Positions 40,236-51,400 of a stretch of 64,000 nt of DNA are shown here, in pieces (position 1 is the stretch's first letter; each line of letters opens with the position of its first letter). The notes below the pieces were generated by a model. That model was given only the letters and a program-made list of their open reading frames with translations, made no database searches and was not told the DNA's origin. Location of the stretch: positions 1 through 64,000 of the forward strand of contig JNEU01001006.1 in NCBI GenBank assembly GCA_000697475.1, written 5' to 3'. The position numbers and the translations under genes were made by a program. This stretch comes from Lichtheimia corymbifera B2541 (taxonomy: Eukaryota; Mucoromycota; Mucoromycetes; Mucorales; Lichtheimiaceae).

Positions 40236-41105
40236 TTATGGTGAAATAACTCCTAGGTAGTCTTCCTTGATGGTCCCAATTGCAAACTGTAACCAGCCGT
40301 TCAATCGCTTGGATCAAATTCAAAAAGGAAATAACATCCCCCATACTTACAATCTCGGTAGCATCAGTACGCGTGCCCACCAGCTTTATCCGAACCTGCA
40401 CATCCTTCTGTATAGTCTACAAAACATATCACTTTGATCAATACATATGTCGGTCTCTGTTTTCTCAAAATTACCTGGTCTTCTGAAGAGTAGCATGGAG
40501 GATTGCCATTTGGATCATATTGCATGTCATTTGGAATAAGCTATAAAAAAAAGTCCATGTCAGTTCCTCTCATTTCCTCCTCTTGACCCTCTCCTCCCTC
40601 CCTATCCTCATTTCTTGATATATCGATAAATGAAAATACTTGCATGGTTCGATACGAAAACTTGCAACGGTCCCACATCTGCAAAGAAGCCCATCTACGT
40701 ATAGATGATTAGCTCTATATTAAGGGAATCTCCAAATGAAATGCTTACTTTGTTGACGGTCGTAACCACGGCATCCACCACTTCACCCTTGTATGGCTTG
40801 AATACGATGGCTTGGTATTTCACTTTGAACTCTGCCAATCCTGTTCCCGGCAATACTTTGCCTTTGCTGATGTTCAGGAGCGCTACCACCGTGATGATGT
40901 ATCCAAACCGACCAGAGCATGTTCCCTCCACGTCAGCGTACAGTTTGTCCTTGAGCTGTGCATGCATATTAGGCCCAAAAAAGGACGGGTGAAGCGATAT
41001 AGTGTGTGAGAGCTCTTTCTGCAGAAAAGAAACAACATAGATGAGTCTTCATTGACACGCGAAAGTAAAAAAGGGAGAACGCGAATCCCATACCAAAAAG
41101 AACAT
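40236..41105 (-). CDS. RPB7: RNA polymerase II subunit Rpb7
   Basis: Subunit of the Rpb4-Rpb7 stalk of RNA polymerase II. Six exons close to exactly 171 aa, the family length: 41094-41105, 40749-41018, 40644-40694, 40475-40540, 40351-40416, 40236-40286. The first exon is a 12-nt microexon (MFFL) joined to KELSHTISLHPSFFGPN; next come YADVEGTCSGRFGYIITVV (tip domain), MGFFADVGPLQVFVSNH, LIPNDMQYDPNGNPPCY, VQVRIKLVGTRTDATEI and FAIGTIKEDYLGVISP. Intron 3 must use a GC donor (CAT then gcaagt); the nearby GT would throw the conserved LIPNDM out of frame. Open frames that run through the introns here are shadows. Confidence 0.96.
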
Positions 41106-41941
41106 GCTTGATTATATATGGAGAGTAGGTGGGTGGATGGAGTGCAGTAAACGCGCGCGTATGTATGGATGCCGTGAACGTGAGCGTATGGCGTTGTCTG
41201 TGTACTTGGAATGTGTGTGGTGTACGCAATCGGGTGTCGCTTTTTTTCCTTCACTATACGAATCGCAAAAGAAAACAGTTCGATCGTGTATACAAGATAT
41301 TGCAAATCGCAAGTCAAAGCACCCTACAAGTTTCAATGCTTGGGAATCTCGGACCAGTGCACAGGAGCAAGACAAGTGGAAAAGGAAGGAAAAAGAAATG
41401 CGTAACGCTGATCCGAAAGAAGTGAGCTGTCCGTCTATCGCTCGTTTAGCCTCTCTTTGAACCCTCTCACTCGGTGTTCTCTTTTGCCACACAAATTTTT
41501 GACCTCCTCTCTCTCTTTTATATACCCTTCACACCTATCATAATAAATCCATCGTTTATATATCCTACAACTTTGAGTCTTTCACGTGTAACACAACCAT
41601 CTAATAGGATATCTTTGTATGCTTGGTAATCTAGCAACTGATATCAGCTTTGACTTTTTGCTACATCACGTATCCAATGTCCGCTAAGATGAGCCAACCT
41701 GTTGCTTATTGTAACGACTTGATTGTTTTATACTAATGCAAAATATTTATTTCAGGCTCATGGGTGCTATGACTGCTGATAGTATGTACAAAAAGGAGAA
41801 AGCCTTGGGGCCGGGGGAGGGAAGGAAAAGAGAGGGAGAGGGGAAGAGGTAGGTGTTGTAATGATGAATTGATGGTAAAGGTGAATGGGGTGTGGTGTTA
41901 CTGAAGAGTCAATGTGAGAGATGTAATAAAGAAAAAGCTGT
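41106..41941. other. Intergenic, RPB7 promoter / bZIP 3' flank
   Basis: Both neighbours are on the minus strand, so this holds the RPB7 promoter and the 3' end of the bZIP gene. Several overlapping open frames occur on both strands near 41.1-41.5 kb, but none has a domain or family resemblance. Confidence 0.4.
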
Positions 41942-43530
41942 TTAAGCATCAATATGCTCTTCCCACCAGCAAAACGACTTGTCGGCATTATTGTTCAGTG
42001 CAGACATGATGAGCGTGTCGTACAAGTATTCAATATAGGACGATGATGCGTAAGAAGGCGTTGTTGCAAATGAAAGCTTATCGTCTCGGCTCGTGAAATC
42101 ACGATCATCAGGCAACAAGGGTGGAAGTGCCATGATGTTCTGGTCGTCCTTGTTATTGTTGTCTTCTTGTGTAGTAGTTGTGGATGATGTCTTTTCAGGC
42201 ACCAAGGCTGCGGCTGCAGTGGTGAGTTGAACAAAGGAATTGACGATATGGGTTGCACACTGCATCACTTGTGAGCCCTGCAACGTGGTGGTTGTCGGGG
42301 CTGTGGATTTGTTTGGTTGCTGCAGGATACGATGATAATCCCAGACCGGCATCACTGCATTCGATACCAAGATACGGGTGTCTTGGCGATACGTTTCACT
42401 GGCTTTGCTGCCAAGCATGCTAATATCCTTGTTGAGGTTGGGCTTGGGAATAGGTGATGATACACGAGGTGATGATGATGTGCTTGCCACTGCCTTTTGT
42501 TGTTGTTGTTGTTGTTGTTGTAAAAGTTGGTTCTGACGTCGCAAGGTATCCACCTCTTGTCGTAATTGTTTGTTCTCGTTTTCCACATCATCCAATCGTG
42601 ATTGCAACTGGTCAGCACGTTTCTTATGGTCATCCACTTGAGCCTCCAATGTATTGATGTATTCTATTGATATCAGATAAGAAGATGTGAGTGATCATCC
42701 TTATTATTCAGCCACGCACACAACTCACCCTTTCTTCGGACACGGAAATTCCGTGCCGAGATCTTGTTGCGCAGTTGTCGACGTTCCTTTGGAGTGAGCT
42801 TCTTGATATCAATACCATCGGATTCGGCATAGGCTTCCAATGTCATCGTCTCTTCAGGAATAACAGATGAGGCACGTGGTGTTCCACTGATGGAAGAAGA
42901 AGAAGATGTTGATGATGATGATGATGATTTCTTGTTATCACCCATGTTGTTGTTGTTGTTGTTGCCATTGTGAATGCTTTCATCCATATCTCCTGTAACA
43001 CCCTTCATGAGAGATTCTGGAGACACTGTGTTTGGCATGACGGTTGTAGAAGGAGTGGTGGGACCCGTGGCAAACAGGGCAGGGATAGGAAGGGCACCTG
43101 GTGTGAAACTAGTAGGCTCCCCCTGTACTTGAAGCTTTTGTTGCTGTTCACGTAGCGCCAGATGTTGCTTGGCGATCTCAATGAGCTGCTTAATGTGTTC
43201 TGTGCTTGGCATGACCAACTCGGGAAGTTTGGATTCTGGCTGCTGTACGGTGGTTTGCTTATCGGAAGGGACAGCGCTAATGGGACCTGATTGTTGTTGC
43301 TGTTGTTGTTGCAAGTCGAATTTGAAGCCTAGATCGGTTGATGCCGATGAGAGATCGTTGGGCCAAAAGAGAGAAGGGTCGGAAAAGGCGTATAAAGCGT
43401 TATCAGTGCAGTAATTGGCAGTGGGAAAAGAGGCCATTTGATCATCTTGGATGGAAGCAGGAGAGAGAGTATTGTCACTAGTTGTGTTGGAGTTCAACCA
43501 GTCCATGTCAACGATATCCTCAAAGTTCAT
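41942..43530 (-). CDS. bZIP transcription factor
   Basis: Nuclear DNA-binding regulator of 507 aa in two exons (42729-43530, 41942-42663). The basic region LRNKISARNFRVRRKEYINT contains the NxxxAxx(F)xxRR core and is split by the single intron just before the leucine zipper (LEAQVDDHKKRADQLQSRLD, then L heptads through LRQEVDTLRRQNQLL), which runs into a poly-Gln tract. Phe instead of Cys/Ser after the second Ala-Arg (ARNFR) is seen in a fungal bZIP subgroup. The N-terminus is acidic with another Gln run, as in activation domains. Target genes cannot be predicted. The frame is open upstream to 43785, but MNFEDIVDMDWL at 43530 is the better start. Confidence 0.88.
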
Positions 43531-43799
43531 TGTGAATGTGTGAATGTATAAGTGTATTGGAATAAAAGGAGAAAAAGAAGTTGGAGGAAGAGTGAAGAAT
43601 GAATTAAAGGGAGCTGAGTCACGATAATGGGCAGCAGATGTGAGTGCTGCTGCGCGATGTACAGTACATGCGTGAACATCCGACGAATCATTGCCTTTTT
43701 TGATGCGATCGCGTGCCAGCAACCGTGTGATTTTTGTTCTCAGTGACATAACAGTTTCAGATTGGATAGAACCCCAAAAAACCATAATTATTATTGTAT

Positions 43800-44672
43800 T
43801 TACAGAATGGCAGAAGAAGAAGAATCAATCGCATCATCTACTACATTGCCCTGACTATCTCGTACAACTAAATCCGCAGAAACAAAGTCTTCAATCCTTG
43901 GATACACCATACGCTCATCCAGTTTCTCTTGACTCCACGCTAACGTCTTGAGCAGCATTGGTAATTTGGCATCCTTCTCACGAGATTGACTAATAAGAAT
44001 AGCCGCATTAAGTTCACTTGCTGTCTTTTGTCGTTGATTGGGGTGTAACAGATCAGCCACAGGGGAATCATTGATGTTTTGAAATGCAAGCAATGCCATC
44101 GTTCGTTCTAGTTCTTGAAGGAATTCAGGATGTTCTTCTCCACGAGGCGCCATCTCCTCTGCTGCAAACTCGAGTGCTTCTGGATATTCGCCTTTACGTA
44201 TCATTTCGATCAATCGTTGTTGCTGCAAATGGAAAAAGAGCTCTGGGTTGTCATCGAGAATCTATCAATCCTATTCTCAGTATTCATGATGATGAGATAG
44301 ATACCTTATCCTTCCTTACCTCTGGATTCACATCATTAACAAGTTCTATAGCTGTATCCACATCTCCAGACTGAATAGCATGACGAATCTCCATCCTTTC
44401 TTGTATGGATTCAAGGTCGATAGTAGGCTCAAGTCCACTTTCCAAACTGAATTGCTCTGCTGCGTCTTTGTATCCTTCGATAACCAAGTAGTTCATAACG
44501 AGCCGATTCAAATCTCTGCCAATAGTTTCCCCATTAGAAGTCAATGAAATGCCAGGTGGAATAAAGGAATTGACGAGGGTACTCACTGCTTGTTGATTTT
44601 GACCTTGTTCAATCTTTGCTCCCACTCATCTTTGGAAATGGACTTTTTGGTCGTAGGCGTTACTGAAGACAT
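43800..44672 (-). CDS. GID8: GID/CTLH E3 ligase subunit Gid8
   Basis: Scaffold subunit of the GID (CTLH) ubiquitin ligase that degrades gluconeogenic enzymes in yeast. Three exons (44587-44672, 44320-44515, 43800-44222) give 234 aa, close to the human 228. Domain order is LisH (DLNRLVMNYLVIEGYKDAAE), CTLH (ERMEIRHAIQSGDVDTAIEL... to IEMIRKGEYPEALEFAAEEM) and CRA (LERTMALLAFQN to the end). The N-terminus DEWEQRLNKVKINKQ matches the Gid8 signature before LisH. Intron 1 (donor gtgagt) joins KINKQ to DLNRLV. Its 5' flank contains a TG/GT microsatellite. Confidence 0.93.
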
Positions 44673-44681
44673 TGGTATAGG

Positions 44682-44709
44682 TGTGTGTGTGTGCGTGCGT
44701 GTGTGTGTG
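44682..44709 (+). repeat. TG-rich microsatellite
   Basis: An imperfect (tg) run with a few c interruptions lies just upstream of the GID8 start codon, in the likely 5' UTR or core promoter. Confidence 0.65.
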
Positions 44710-45773
44710 GTGTCGGTTGGGGAAGAAGATAGAGAGGTGGCTAGAAATCCCCGATGTTCTTTGCGTACCGCATATTCATGCAACCATTATAACCTGCCAC
44801 GAAATGCATCATCGCCGAGTAAGAAGACAAATAGAAACATTCGATTATATCTAAAATGCCTCGACTTTATCCTACCAAGTTATGTTGTCCTATAGAACGC
44901 TTATCTTATGATGCTCTTGCAATAATCCATCAACTGCTAAAATGATATCATGTTCCATGTACTACGCTTACATGAAAAAGCCATGTGACATGGATACCGT
45001 TGTTGATGCTCACCATCATCGCTGTTGTGTTGCCGATTAATAACAACATCCTCCTCCGAATTCTCGGCCTTGACAATAGGCATATAATTCGCATATTACA
45101 CAAGCCTTGCCACCATCTTCTACTTTAAATTACTCCTTCATATACTTTTGGATACCAACAATAAGACTCGCAAAAGAGCCACCAGGTATCCATTTGATAT
45201 TACAATAAAGCGTGGTCAAGCACAAAAAGTGCATGGCCAAAGGACCGAGTTATAAATTGAGGAGCCGCTGGATTAGCAGCTGATTGATGAGTTACACATT
45301 CAACTAGTAGAAGATATAGCTACAACCTTGTTTTATAGCTCTAATGGATTGGGGACCTCTTTTTAATGCCTTGTTAACAATCAAGGGTCTTATAAACATG
45401 GTAGTGATGTACCACATGTACCAGTGGACTAGCAAGAGGGTCACCCTAGCTGCATGCAATTACCTGGCTTACAGTGAATTTTAAAGCGGACAATGGAGTT
45501 ACCATGTGTGCGTTGACGACTTTGGTACGCAAGAGAACCCTGAACACAACCCACCTTGACTGCCACATGTACACCCTACTTATCCAGATGTCTGGTACCT
45601 ACATGCGTTTTGATGGCACAAACCATCCACGCTATTGCTTCTTTCTTTAGCATTGACATGCATATATATATACAACATACTGCCATGAACAATTGCCCAA
45701 CCATGCCCCGCTTTGTATCACAATAGAAATGAGAGAACAAATCAATGCGTTTTTACATGATGTTTTTTCTTGA
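44710..45773. other. Intergenic, no gene seen
   Basis: About 1 kb between the GID8 promoter and the 3' end of the small gene at 45774. It contains a tatatatatata stretch near 45663. No long or splice-extendable frame is seen. Confidence 0.4.
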
Positions 45774-46095
45774 TTAAGAGTAATTGTAGGTTTCTGAACA
45801 CCGTATCATTGGAGCACTTTTTCTCTTCATTATGGTTGACTTTCTATGGACTTTTTCCACTCCAGCTGCAGGTTTCTGGTGTTGATGCAGGTATACGCCA
45901 TCTTGATAGTAATGCCGATAAAAATCTCGATCTATAGCAGTGTGTGTATACATATCAGATATAGGTGTGTTTGGGTATATATATGGGCAGCGTACCTTTT
46001 GGCTCGAACTCAGGCATGGCTACATTACGACGCTTGGTATATTTATCGAGCTTCCACAAGTCAAGCTGAGTCTTGAGTTTGTCCATGAGTCCCAT
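45774..46095 (-). CDS. Small protein of unknown function (two exons)
   Basis: Two short exons (45996-46095 and 45774-45931) join across a canonical GT...TAG intron of 64 nt to give 85 aa. It begins MGLMDKLKTQLDLWKLDKYT, continues with a basic KRR stretch, FEPKDRDFYRHYYQDGVY, and ends basic and Ser/Tyr-rich. The frame closes exactly (258 nt), the protein is amphipathic and charged in a protein-like way, and intron length matches neighbours. No signal peptide or membrane segment. I recognise no family. Each exon alone is too short to stand out as an open frame, so it could be overlooked. Confidence 0.5.
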
Positions 46096-46704
46096 CGTGA
46101 AGTTGCAATCGAGACGAAATGTTCGGAACAGGTTATCTACTCGGTTCTTCCTGCGAGTTCAGGGTGCAACGAAGGGAAGGGGGTTGAGGAAGGTGTTAGG
46201 TTATCGCCAAGCGCGTTTACACACAAGAGAAGAAAAGGGGAAAAGAAGCAAAAAGGAGTAGTAGGATGAGTGAGAGAAAAAACAATAGGAGAGTGGCGGT
46301 AGTGAAGGTCAAATAATACTACATGGCAACCCTGTACTACAGTCGGGCAACGGCAGGAATCACTGGACAGCAACCTATTGGACAGCGTATGCTCTCTTAC
46401 TTTGACCGATAAAGAAGACCCGCCCGCACATACATATGACATTTTGCCATAGTTGAGACACCCCATCACATATACACATAGATCTTTAAACTCTCCATGT
46501 TCCCCCATAAACACAATACAATCATGATGCTATGGCTTTCAATACGTCCAGACTATCCAGATCTTTCTTTTGCTTGGTATATCACACGGGGTTCAAACAT
46601 AACAGGGGGAGAGGGAAGAGGTTGCTAAGCTGGCAGATAATCGGTAGTAGGCACGCACATCAAATCATTCATGGTATCGACTGCATTGTCGCCGTGTTGT
46701 ATGT

Positions 46705-47095
46705 TCACTCGTGTTCCACGTGTGGTCGAAGGTTGGTCTTTCTCGGGAAAATCAAAGGATGCAACTGTGCAAGATACGTAATAGCCCACCTTAAAAAAAA
46801 AAAAAGTCGCGTCTCATCATTAGCAACACTGTTGATATAGTAGCCATGTCCCATAGTCTATATGGATAGCCATCCAACTTACGTCATATAGCAGCAAGCA
46901 ATAGTCATGACAATCATGGTACGAATTACACTGTGGCGTATATAGCATTGGATGAGTGTCTGCCTTTGGAACTTTAGAGAGCATTGACAAGATGAAGACT
47001 TACGTCTGGTTGGTTCCTTTGGGAACAACGACATAGCCAAGAGCAGAGAGAACGGCCAATCCAATGAAAGCCCAAATGAGATTGTAGCCTGACAT
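46705..47095 (-). CDS. VMA9: V-ATPase subunit e (Vma9)
   Basis: Small hydrophobic subunit of the Vo sector of the vacuolar proton pump. Three exons (47004-47095, 46883-46930, 46705-46789) give 74 aa, matching the roughly 73 aa of yeast Vma9. Exon 1 encodes NLIWAFIGLAVLSALGYVVV then PKGTNQ; exon 2 VIRTMIVMTIACCYM; exon 3 WAITYLAQLHPLIFPRK and NLRPHVEHE. Two membrane helices separated by the conserved PK-NQ-V-R loop, and the C-terminal LHPL...P-R motif, are the family signature. Splice sites are canonical and the frame closes. A 13-base A run next to the exon 3 acceptor forms its polypyrimidine tract on the minus strand. Confidence 0.9.
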
Positions 47096-48424
47096 AGTAA
47101 AAGTTGAAACGAACTGGAACAAGCAGGAGGGTTAACGTAACGGGCGTCGGGAATAGGTATGTGCAATGACTGGCTTCCAGGAGGTGAAACGATGAAACAC
47201 GCCATCCGCCAAACGCTATCGCCCACCACATCAACGCCCTATCCAATATAACATCTCCATCATTGTAACCTCGTTGACAAATCAATAAACGTTGTTATTT
47301 GCATGCTTCTTTACTTGCATTTTGGAGTGGAAGACTTTTTATATAACCAGATATTATGCATAACGCTATTGATCGTTAGCCTCTAGCAAAGGTAGCTATG
47401 TAACTTGGTTCTTGTATCATGTATCATCGTATACAAATGCGATTTGCTACAATAATGGATAGGTCATCTGCATTGGGATAAAGAGTAGTTAAATCATCAC
47501 CAATGGTTATCGTAGCGGCTGCTATAGCAGTCGGCCATATATATATCATCATTAGCAAATGTCAGCGTCTGTAACTTATGAAAACGAAAAAGATGCTGGA
47601 GGAGCAGAAAGGTGAATGGGGTTTGCGTTTACGGACCGCAACATTTTACAGGATGTAGTTCTCTCCAGCCAGTAAAGATGCTCTGATAGCAGAAAATGGA
47701 TGTCATTGTTGGATGATGATGATGGGTATTTACATAGTCTAAATTGGTATGTCAATTGCTGGTTGATGCATAGACAATCAAATCAAGGCTCTTTCTTTCC
47801 CATAGTGGTTGTCATCGTTGCGGTGGCTCTTTCGAAAAGTTAAGGCGCAATCACATCATCATATGTTCATTTCTTTTGAGGTAGCCACTTTCAATGAGGT
47901 ATCTGCTATGTTGACTTCAGTCATATGATCTGCTACTCAAGACTAATGGAAAAGATCTCAAGGCAGATTTGGATTGCTGCTCCTAGAGATGTCTGGGAAA
48001 CGACATACAATAATAATGGCTCTGATCACATCAAAGATGTGCGAATGATGCTACTACAGCGATCTGCAACCAAACAATGATACATCATTAGATGAGGATG
48101 CAATACCAAACGACATTAACCCAGTTATCTTTATTATCGAATATAGAATAAGTGATTATTAATTGATTGAGTGAGTATGTAGGAAGGTAGGATTAATAAG
48201 CTAATGGGGAAGAGAATGATAGTAGGTGATGCCATCAACATCGGCGGAAACGGGCCGAATCATTGTCCTTGAGCCATTCCGCATTTTCGATTTTTGATTT
48301 CTTTTGCTACGGTACCACCTGTCGTCTTCTCAACGCACGCACGCACAAGTCTCACATACATCCCAGTAATCAACACCCGAACCTCTTTCTTTGACCTTGT
48401 GGCATTAGCAGATTACCTTCTTTC
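47096..48424. promoter_or_regulatory. Divergent intergenic region, VMA9 / UBR1
   Basis: About 1.3 kb between two diverging starts; must contain both promoters. No gene, tRNA or long repeat recognised. A TATA-like tttttatataa (about 47337-47347) lies 240 bases upstream of VMA9, and cgcacgcacgcac precedes UBR1 near 48340. Confidence 0.4.
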
Positions 48425-51400
48425 ATGGCATCTGCACCTTCAGGACCACAGCTCGGCGGTGACAACAGCACGAGTAGCAGCAGTAGCAGCCATCACCCCA
48501 CTGCATCGACTTCTTACCCGAGCTCGTCATGTTCCTCCTACTCGACACTCGTACAATATCTTTGGCAGACTCCTTTCTTCTTCAACTATCGGTTCGATGA
48601 CCATGCATGCAAAGCGATTCTTAGCTATTGCTACGAGTCATTGTGGCAACAAAACCCGGCACTTATGGAACAGTACTTTTACTCGAGCCCACAAGAATTG
48701 CAACAAGCCATTGAAAAACAACTAAAGTATCGAAGCAGCAGTAGCAATCAAGAGCAGGATATGGATACCAATTCATCCGGCACTCTCCCAGTAGTTTGGC
48801 ATAGTAATGCAATTGTTCCACCAATCGATTCATCCAGTGAACGTGGGAGACAATGTGGACACGTATTTCGAAAAGGAGAACCGGTGTACCGATGCAGGAA
48901 AGTACAATTGGATCAATTAAGATGAGGAGGACATATGAGAAGCTTATACCTTGTATATAGAACTTGTGGATTGGATGACACGTGTGTATTTTGTTCGCGG
49001 TGTTTTCATGCAACGCAACATGACGGCCATGACGTCTTATTCTCGGTGAGCCCTGGATCCGGTGGTTGTTGCGATTGTGGTGATCCCGAAGCCTGGAAGG
49101 TGCCATTGAATTGTAAAATTCATACCGACACGTCAATGGGTGATGGCAGCATGGATGATCAAGAGGATGTCATGAATCAGGTACCGGCCAAAATCATCGA
49201 GAGTATTCGAACCACCGTTGCTGCGACATTGGATTTCGTCTTGGATACATTGACACTTGCACCTGAAGATATTGCACTACCCAACAACACAAGCAGCAGG
49301 AGTAGCAGCACTAGAACCGACAGCCGAGATGCGAATGATTCTCAGGATGAAGACAAGGATGTGGACATGGACAAGGAAAACAATGAATTCATCTTTTTGG
49401 ATGGGCCACGTTCTTCTATGGAACAATCAACATCAACAACATCCCAAGATGGCAACGAGGAAGAATATGTATGCTTGGCTTGGAATGACGAAGGACATGC
49501 ATTTTCTCATGTGCTGGAGTGCTTAATGTCGGCTACTGGATGCGAATGGGAACGCGCCAAGGAGATGGTAGATGCAATTCATAATCATGTAAGATTGGAG
49601 GATGGCGGAGATGGAGATTGGATGAACCGTGCACAGATGAGATTAATGCTAGGTTTCTCTCTCTTTAGGGTCGTGAAGTGATTGCAGTTTCCAAAAGTGT
49701 CGATCAGCTCAAGAAGATAGCAGCACCTCTTGCAGCCATCAATCTCGGTGTAACCATTCGATCCACACGTGATGTTTATCGAGAAAAAGTGTGCAATCTT
49801 TTGATCTTTTGGCTCAAAGAACTCGTCCACGGTGATACTCGCTTTTTCAGCAATGTATCAGGAGGTGATGCCATCATACGAACCATTATTGCTGAAGAAT
49901 TATGCGCTGAATGGGAGATAAGGAATTCGGTTTCGACAACATCAAAGCAACCTGATCACCCTGACGATGTTGATGATACCATGAAAGACGACTCAGCAAT
50001 GTTGACGACAGAAAAGAGTATATCAGAAGACATTGAAATGTATGAATCCACCAATACAGCATACGCGCCCAGCACACAGCCAGCATCGACAGCAGATGGT
50101 CAACATGATGCTGCCAATATCGATTGGAATCCGGCTTCCATGATTCAAGAGTTTCATCAATTACGCAGTGAGGAAAATCAGTCTTGGGAGAATACCATAG
50201 CCAACGTCAGCTTAAAAGGCAAGCAGCCTGATACCCTTATGGATCCCAGCAAACGGTTGGATCGCGAGACGACAATGGCATTGGCGAGCCAGATACAACT
50301 CGAATTCAAAAAGAAGCTTCGACTCGATTATTTCATGCTTTACGATCTCAAGCTGTGGAAGGAAATGAGGATAGCTTTACGAGAGCTTTACATCGCATCC
50401 CTGGCACCCAGTCGAACCTTCAAAAAGACATTAGGTACTATTGTAACAAGAGAGCTTTGATTGACACAAGAAAATTAACCTATGATTATGAATAGGAAAA
50501 CGTCTTGCAAGGAATTATGCACGACTTGCAGAATCATTCTTGTTGAAAGATCGTGAACCTGAGATATCCATCATACTTTTCTCGGTGCAATTATTGACAG
50601 TGCCATCCGTTGCCGACTTATTGGTGAATCAGTACGAGTTCTTTGGCCTTGTCTGTTCAGCTCTTACAGCATTCTTCTTGACCGATCATCTTTATCTTCT
50701 TTTGCCGTCAGAGCGAGCAGAATCACCTTCACGTATCAATTGCGAATCTCGAGCTTTCCGAACACGTCGCTACTTTAATGCGTTCCATGATCTGCGATAC
50801 ATCATGAATGTGGATATGATCAAGCCTGTATTGGTACAAGACCCTCTCTATTTGCGACAATTCCTCGATTTGATCAGCATGTTTCAATCCATGAATGCAC
50901 AACTATGTCAAAAAGATACGCATGTCGAATATGAATCCGAGATATGGGTCAATGCATTCAATGTCACTCTACAAATCGCCAAATGCTGTCGCCAATTTTC
51001 CGAGTGCTTTGCCAAACTTCCCAAGAATACCGATGCTGATCAATTGGCTATGGCACGTGTGCTTATTCGATGCATTACCAGTGTTCTGAAAAAGATCCAG
51101 GATTGGGATACGGCACCAGATGATATGCGTCAAGTATCTGAAGACAATTCGCAATCACGTCAACCTCGACCCACCACACAACAACCTGGTGTTGCAGGTG
51201 CAAACTCACAAGTCTTTCACACGATTCATCCTCCATATATTGAACAGCCACTGGAGATCGTCGAATATGATATTCTATCACAGCCTGTTTCATTCCATCA
51301 TCCTCTCCATTGGCTACTTGCATGCTTCCTAGAACACGCCTTTGTGTTGAATGACCAAACAATCGAGCTGGCTGGCTATCCTGGTCGATTCGCCCAAGTC

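Noticed and set aside
39880..40401. 173-codon open frame on minus strand near RPB7
   Set aside because: It runs through RPB7 intron 5 and beyond; the conserved end FAIGTIKEDYLG is in another frame after splicing.
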